From Planctomycetaceae bacterium (GTDB lineage: Bacteria; Planctomycetota; Phycisphaerae; Phycisphaerales; SM1A02), in NCBI GenBank assembly GCA_002685335.1, contig NYWY01000014.1, positions 19,017 through 57,673 on the forward strand: 38,657 nucleotides of DNA. The letters run 5' to 3'. Every line of letters begins with the position of its first letter. Within the stretch, counting starts at the first letter, position 1. The notes under the pieces are model-generated. The model ran no database searches. It saw only the letters and a program-made list of their open reading frames with translations, and was not told the origin of the DNA. The translations under genes were made by a program, and so were the position numbers. Below, one piece after another: positions 35,087 through 38,657 of this stretch.

Positions 35087-36346
35087 ATGTTCACCGCCAC
35101 TCCGGATCAGGTCCAACTCGTCTTCTCCCTCCTGGTGATCGTCGTGCTTCTGCACGTGTTCCTGGGAGCGTGCGCCTACTCCATCATGTTGGAGCGGAAG
35201 CTCAGCGCCTGGATGCAGGATCGCGTCGGCCCCAATCGGGTCGGGCCGAAGGGTCTGTTCCAGCCGCTGGCCGACGGCCTGAAGTTTCTCCTGAAGGAGG
35301 ATTACGCCCCGTCGGGCGTCGACAAGGCCCTCTTCACCCTGGCACCGGGGCTGATCATGCTTCCGGCGATGATCGGTTTCATCATCGTGCCGTTCACGGG
35401 TGCGATCGACATCACCGGTCTGGTCCGCTGGTTGGGAATCGCCCAGGGGAACGCTCTGTACGAGGTCACGGTCGTGGGGGCTTCGATCAACATCGGCGTC
35501 GTCTACCTGATCGCGGTGGCCTCTCTCGGCGTCTTCGGCGTCACGCTGGGCGGCTGGGCGAGCAACAACAAGTGGTCGTTTCTCGGTGGCTTGCGGGCGG
35601 GGGCCCAGATGATCTCCTACGAGATCCCGATGGGCCTGTCCCTGCTGGCGGTCATCCTGGTTTCGGGATCGATCCGCCCGGACGCCATCATTGGCAGCCA
35701 GGCCTCCGGAGCCTGGAACTTCGTGCAGCTTCCGGTGGCGGCGATCATCTTCTACGCCTGCATGCTGGCCGAGAGCAATCGAGCCCCGTTCGACCTGGCC
35801 GAATGTGAAAGCGAGCTCGTCGGCGGGTACCACACCGAATATTCGTCGATGCGGTTCGCCCTGTTCTTCCTCGCCGAATACTTCCACATGATCACGGGGG
35901 CGGCATTCTTCACGATGCTCTTCCTCGGGGGCTGGTCCGTGAACCCCTTCGGTGGTTGGGATCTGCCGGCGAGCGGCGCCTGGTGGCTGGGCCTGATCCA
36001 GTTCGGCGTGGTGGCGGGCAAGATGTTCCTCCTGGTCGCCTTTGCGATGGCGATCCGCTGGACCCTGCCGCGATTCCGCTTCGATCAGCTCATGCGACTG
36101 GCCTGGGAAGGCATGATTCCGGCATCCCTGCTGGTGATGCTGGTGACCTCGGTCTTCCTGTTCTTCGGATGGGGCGAGTGGATGTGGGCGGGATCGCTCG
36201 GAACCATCGCCTTGATCTACGTGATCCTTCCGATCATGCCACGGCAGGCCAACCCGAACAATCGGGTTCGGATGATCGGGAGTCGCTTCAGCCCGGTCGA
36301 CGACGGACTTGAACGCGGTCGGATTTCCGAGTCCACCGCAGGCTGA
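35087..36346 (+). CDS. nuoH: NADH-quinone oxidoreductase subunit H
   Basis: 419 residues; ATG 35087 follows AGAGG by five bases. NuoH signatures are [55 protein letters not shown] and [20 protein letters not shown], with about eight membrane helices and the final [19 protein letters not shown]. It forms part of the quinone chamber of complex I. It is longer than E. coli NuoH (325), with an extended C-terminus and loops. No other nuo gene lies within reach on either side. Confidence 0.95.
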   Translation: MFTATPDQVQLVFSLLVIVVLLHVFLGACAYSIMLERKLSAWMQDRVGPNRVGPKGLFQPLADGLKFLLKEDYAPSGVDKALFTLAPGLIMLPAMIGFIIVPFTGAIDITGLVRWLGIAQGNALYEVTVVGASINIGVVYLIAVASLGVFGVTLGGWASNNKWSFLGGLRAGAQMISYEIPMGLSLLAVILVSGSIRPDAIIGSQASGAWNFVQLPVAAIIFYACMLAESNRAPFDLAECESELVGGYHTEYSSMRFALFFLAEYFHMITGAAFFTMLFLGGWSVNPFGGWDLPASGAWWLGLIQFGVVAGKMFLLVAFAMAIRWTLPRFRFDQLMRLAWEGMIPASLLVMLVTSVFLFFGWGEWMWAGSLGTIALIYVILPIMPRQANPNNRVRMIGSRFSPVDDGLERGRISESTAG

Positions 36347-36406
36347 CCAGACAGGATCAGGGCCCGATTGCCTCTTCGCTCGACCCCAGGTCCCGGACAT
36401 CGTCTC

Positions 36407-36610
36407 ATGCGTCACCTGATCCCCGGATTGCTCGGACTGCTCGACCTCGCGGTCGCCACCCGGTTTCGTCTGGGTGGTCGGTACTGGACCTGGCGAAAAG
36501 AGACGGCGTTGGGATCGGACCGCGCCGCGTGGCCGTCCCCGAAGGAACGTCGTCGCGCCTTCCTTCTATATGGCGCCTGGGCGCGGCGACTGCGGCGAGC
36601 GGCCCGGTAG
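36407..36610 (+). CDS. Small basic protein, function unknown
   Basis: 67 residues from ATG 36407. A short hydrophobic start (LIPGLLGLLDLAVATRFRLG) is followed by GRYWTWRKETALG, rich in aromatic and basic residues, and an arginine-rich end (ERRRAFLLYGAWARRLRRAA). It lies 60 bases after nuoH on the same strand. The pattern of conserved-looking Trp/Tyr and Arg suggests a genuine small peripheral protein, but I know no function. 36611-36900, which follows, shows nothing I can support. Confidence 0.5.
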   Translation: MRHLIPGLLGLLDLAVATRFRLGGRYWTWRKETALGSDRAAWPSPKERRRAFLLYGAWARRLRRAAR

Positions 36611-36900
36611 TCGTTGGTCGCCATCGGTTGCGGAAAAGCCCGGGGGCTCCCGAATCTCCGACGCCCCGAATCCCCGGGACTCCCGGCAGCCGGCCCCAGC
36701 CTCTATCCGCCTTCCTCCGCCAGAATCGATGATCCGACCACGCCCTGTCTGATCTTCCGGTCTCGGTTGACGGTCGCCTCGTCGTTCAGTCCGGCCTGGC
36801 TTCCTCGGCGGCGGCGGCGAGCAGCCGTGCGGTTCAGGTTCGGCGAGGAAAAGTCGCGTCACCGATCAGAACCCGAACGCGGAGCCGTAGACTTCGCATC

Positions 36901-38316
36901 ATGGCAAAGACTCGCACGTCGTTCTTGTGTCGGGATTGTGGCGGGGTTCACCCCAAGTGGATCGGCCGCTGCCCCGACTGTGGTGCATGGGACACCCTGG
37001 AGGCGTACCGGGAGCCCGAGGAATCAGCCACGATCGGCACCGTCGCGGGGGTGGCCCTTCGATCTTCCGCCGGTCCGTCGGGAGACGGGATCGGGTCCGG
37101 AGTGATTTCCCGGGCGGTTCCCCTGACCGAGGTCGAACAACTGGAGGTTCCCCGGGTTCCCAGTGGACTGGGGGAGCTGGATCGCGTGCTGGGGGGCGGT
37201 TTCGTCGCTGGATCGGCGGTCCTGCTCGGGGGTGAACCGGGGATCGGCAAGAGCACCATGCTGCTGCAGGCCGCGGCCAGCGTGGTTCTGGGCGGTGGCC
37301 GGGTCCTGTATGCGAGCAGTGAGGAGAGCCCCCAGCAGATCAGGCTTCGAGCCGATCGGTTGCTCGGTGAGTCGATCGATCGGGCCGGGGACCTCTATCT
37401 GCACGCCGATACGAATCTGGTGCGGATCATCGAGGAGATTCGACGGGTGGAGCCCACGGTGGTGGTGCTCGATTCGATTCAGATGGTCCATCGATCCGAT
37501 CTGGATGCTCCTCCGGGGTCCACCACTCAGCTTCGGCGGTGTTGCCATGATCTGGTCCAGGCGGCCAAGATCAGCGGTGCGGCGATCGTGATCGTGGGTC
37601 ACGTCACCAAGGAAGGCCAGCTGGCCGGTCCCAAGCTGCTGGAACACGTGGTGGACGCGGTACTCGCCTTCGAAGGGGATCGCGACCATGGACACCGTGT
37701 CCTGCGAGCCGCCAAGAATCGATTCGGGTCCACGCAGGAGATCGGTCTGTTCGAGATGACGGATCTGGGGCTGCGAGAGCTGGACGAGGCGGGAATGGCG
37801 ATCGAGCCCGGGCAGGGCGGTACGGCGGGTTCCGTCCTCACCGCCACCATGGCCGGAACACGATTTCTGCCGGTGGAGATCCAGGCCCTGACCGCGACCG
37901 GATTCCTTGGGTCCGCGAAGCGTCGGGCGACGGGCCTCGATACCAACCGGCTCGCGATGCTCATCGCGGTTCTGGAGAAGCACGGCGGCCAGCGGCTCGC
38001 GGATCAGGATGTCTTCGCAGCGGCGGCGGGCGGCATCCGAGTGGTGGAACCGGCGGCCGATCTTGCGGTGGCGGTCGCGATCGCGGGTGCTCATCATGGT
38101 CGTTCGCTGGAGCAAGGGACCGTCGTTCTCGGAGAAATCGGCCTGACCGGCGAGATTCGTGGCGTTCGGCACCTCGAGCAACGACTTCGAGAGCTGGCTC
38201 GTCGGGGGGCGACGCAAGCGATCGTCCCGTTGATTCCAGGGGGATCGATTGAAATCCCGGGCCTTCAGATTCACCCGGTGGCCCGGCTCGGCGCCGCTTT
38301 GGAAGGTCTGAGTTGA
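36901..38316 (+). CDS. radA: DNA repair protein RadA
   Basis: 471 residues. An N-terminal C4 zinc finger (CRDCGGVHPKWIGRCPDCGA) precedes a RecA-like ATPase with Walker A GGEPGIGKSTMLLQ, Walker B VVVLDSIQ and the RadA-specific KNRFGSTQEIGLFEM. A Lon-like C-terminal domain follows (ADLAVAVAIAGAHHGR, VVLGEIGLTGEIRGV). RadA processes recombination intermediates and drives branch migration. It appears to be its own unit, with a T8 run just after the stop. Confidence 0.96.
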   Translation: MAKTRTSFLCRDCGGVHPKWIGRCPDCGAWDTLEAYREPEESATIGTVAGVALRSSAGPSGDGIGSGVISRAVPLTEVEQLEVPRVPSGLGELDRVLGGGFVAGSAVLLGGEPGIGKSTMLLQAAASVVLGGGRVLYASSEESPQQIRLRADRLLGESIDRAGDLYLHADTNLVRIIEEIRRVEPTVVVLDSIQMVHRSDLDAPPGSTTQLRRCCHDLVQAAKISGAAIVIVGHVTKEGQLAGPKLLEHVVDAVLAFEGDRDHGHRVLRAAKNRFGSTQEIGLFEMTDLGLRELDEAGMAIEPGQGGTAGSVLTATMAGTRFLPVEIQALTATGFLGSAKRRATGLDTNRLAMLIAVLEKHGGQRLADQDVFAAAAGGIRVVEPAADLAVAVAIAGAHHGRSLEQGTVVLGEIGLTGEIRGVRHLEQRLRELARRGATQAIVPLIPGGSIEIPGLQIHPVARLGAALEGLS

Positions 38317-38657
38317 AGTTTTTTTTGGGCTCATTCTGGGGATGTCGTGTCGGAATCGGTCCGATTGCCAGCGATTCCCCGCTTTCCGTGGCCAATCTGT
38401 AAAGCCATGCTGTTTCAGGACTTCTGTCGTCTCGGTCGTATTTGCCCCCGCGTTATGGCCTCATGAACAGGATTCGCCAGCGTGGGCGGCTGGCGAAGTC
38501 GCTGGCATTGGATATAGTCCGCAACTCATCCCATTCGGCCATGCTGGTCGATAGGGACAATCACGTCCGGCCTTCGCCATATTGGTGACGAAGGCAACTT
38601 ACGGGCGGGTGGATGAACATAGGGCGGTCGCATCGTGAGTCACGAGTTGAGCGACAC
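38317..38657. other. Low-GC, hairpin-rich region after radA; possible start of a further gene
   Basis: 341 bases without a supported gene and visibly lower in GC than the rest. A T8 run (38319-38326) sits right after radA. Inverted repeats occur at 38354-38366 (AATCGG/CCGATT), 38473-38497 (perfect 9-bp stem TTCGCCAGC/GCTGGCGAA) and 38570-38595 (7-bp stem). ATG 38613 or GTG 38635 (reading MSHELSD) could begin a gene that leaves the window. The hairpins could belong to a leader RNA or ncRNA. No known RNA family is recognised. Confidence 0.4.

Noticed and set aside
38342..38554. 70-codon + strand frame after radA
   Set aside because: No ribosome-binding site, no motif, and it crosses the strongest hairpin of the region.

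Overview
The window reads as chromosomal DNA of a free-living, flagellated, high-GC Gram-negative-type bacterium, most likely a planctomycete of the Phycisphaerae kind. The lineage call is an inference. It rests on uniformly high GC, many starts with weak Shine-Dalgarno sequences, outer-membrane and P/L-ring flagellar genes, a short membrane protein ending in the CRECGYDL/CPECG zinc ribbon common in that group, and a giant multi-domain envelope protein.

Left third (1-14159, + strand): one uninterrupted frame of at least 4528 codons, already open at the left edge. It encodes a secretin whose N-terminal part holds about 51 copies of the secretin N/NolW-type module, where GspD and PilQ have three or four. 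A C-terminal secretin barrel domain follows. A complete signal peptide with its own ATG and a ribosome-binding-like site lies inside the frame at 5560-5655, so this looks like two tandem secretin-family genes fused in frame, or a nested second start. A small lipoprotein gene begins at the secretin stop codon and may be its partner. A tRNA-Gln(CTG) with a readable promoter and terminator follows on the - strand.

14.5-17.4 kb: an ACT-domain protein, a lipoprotein with three carboxypeptidase-regulatory-like repeats, a XerC/XerD tyrosine recombinase and a small four-cysteine protein overlapping the recombinase start. 17.6-21.5 kb: a flagellar rod/ring operon (unknown small gene, flgF, flgG, flgA, flgH) that stops before the expected flgI. 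A membrane protein with a thioredoxin-like tail broken by an in-frame TGA follows.

22.5-38.3 kb is mostly housekeeping. Leftward come a zinc-ribbon membrane protein, trpS and a CPBP protease. Rightward come trpC, zwf and pgl (tryptophan synthesis and oxidative pentose phosphate entry, with zwf/pgl overlapping ATGA). Leftward again come ruvX, a mannose-1-phosphate guanylyltransferase, ruvA and a PlsC-like acyltransferase. Rightward come carB, a solitary nuoH, a 67-residue basic protein and radA. The last 340 bases are lower in GC, rich in inverted repeats and have no convincing gene, apart from a possible start of a gene that runs off the window.

The most unusual object is the giant secretin with its embedded signal peptide. 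If the modules stack as they do in known secretins, the channel would have an extremely long periplasmic stalk.
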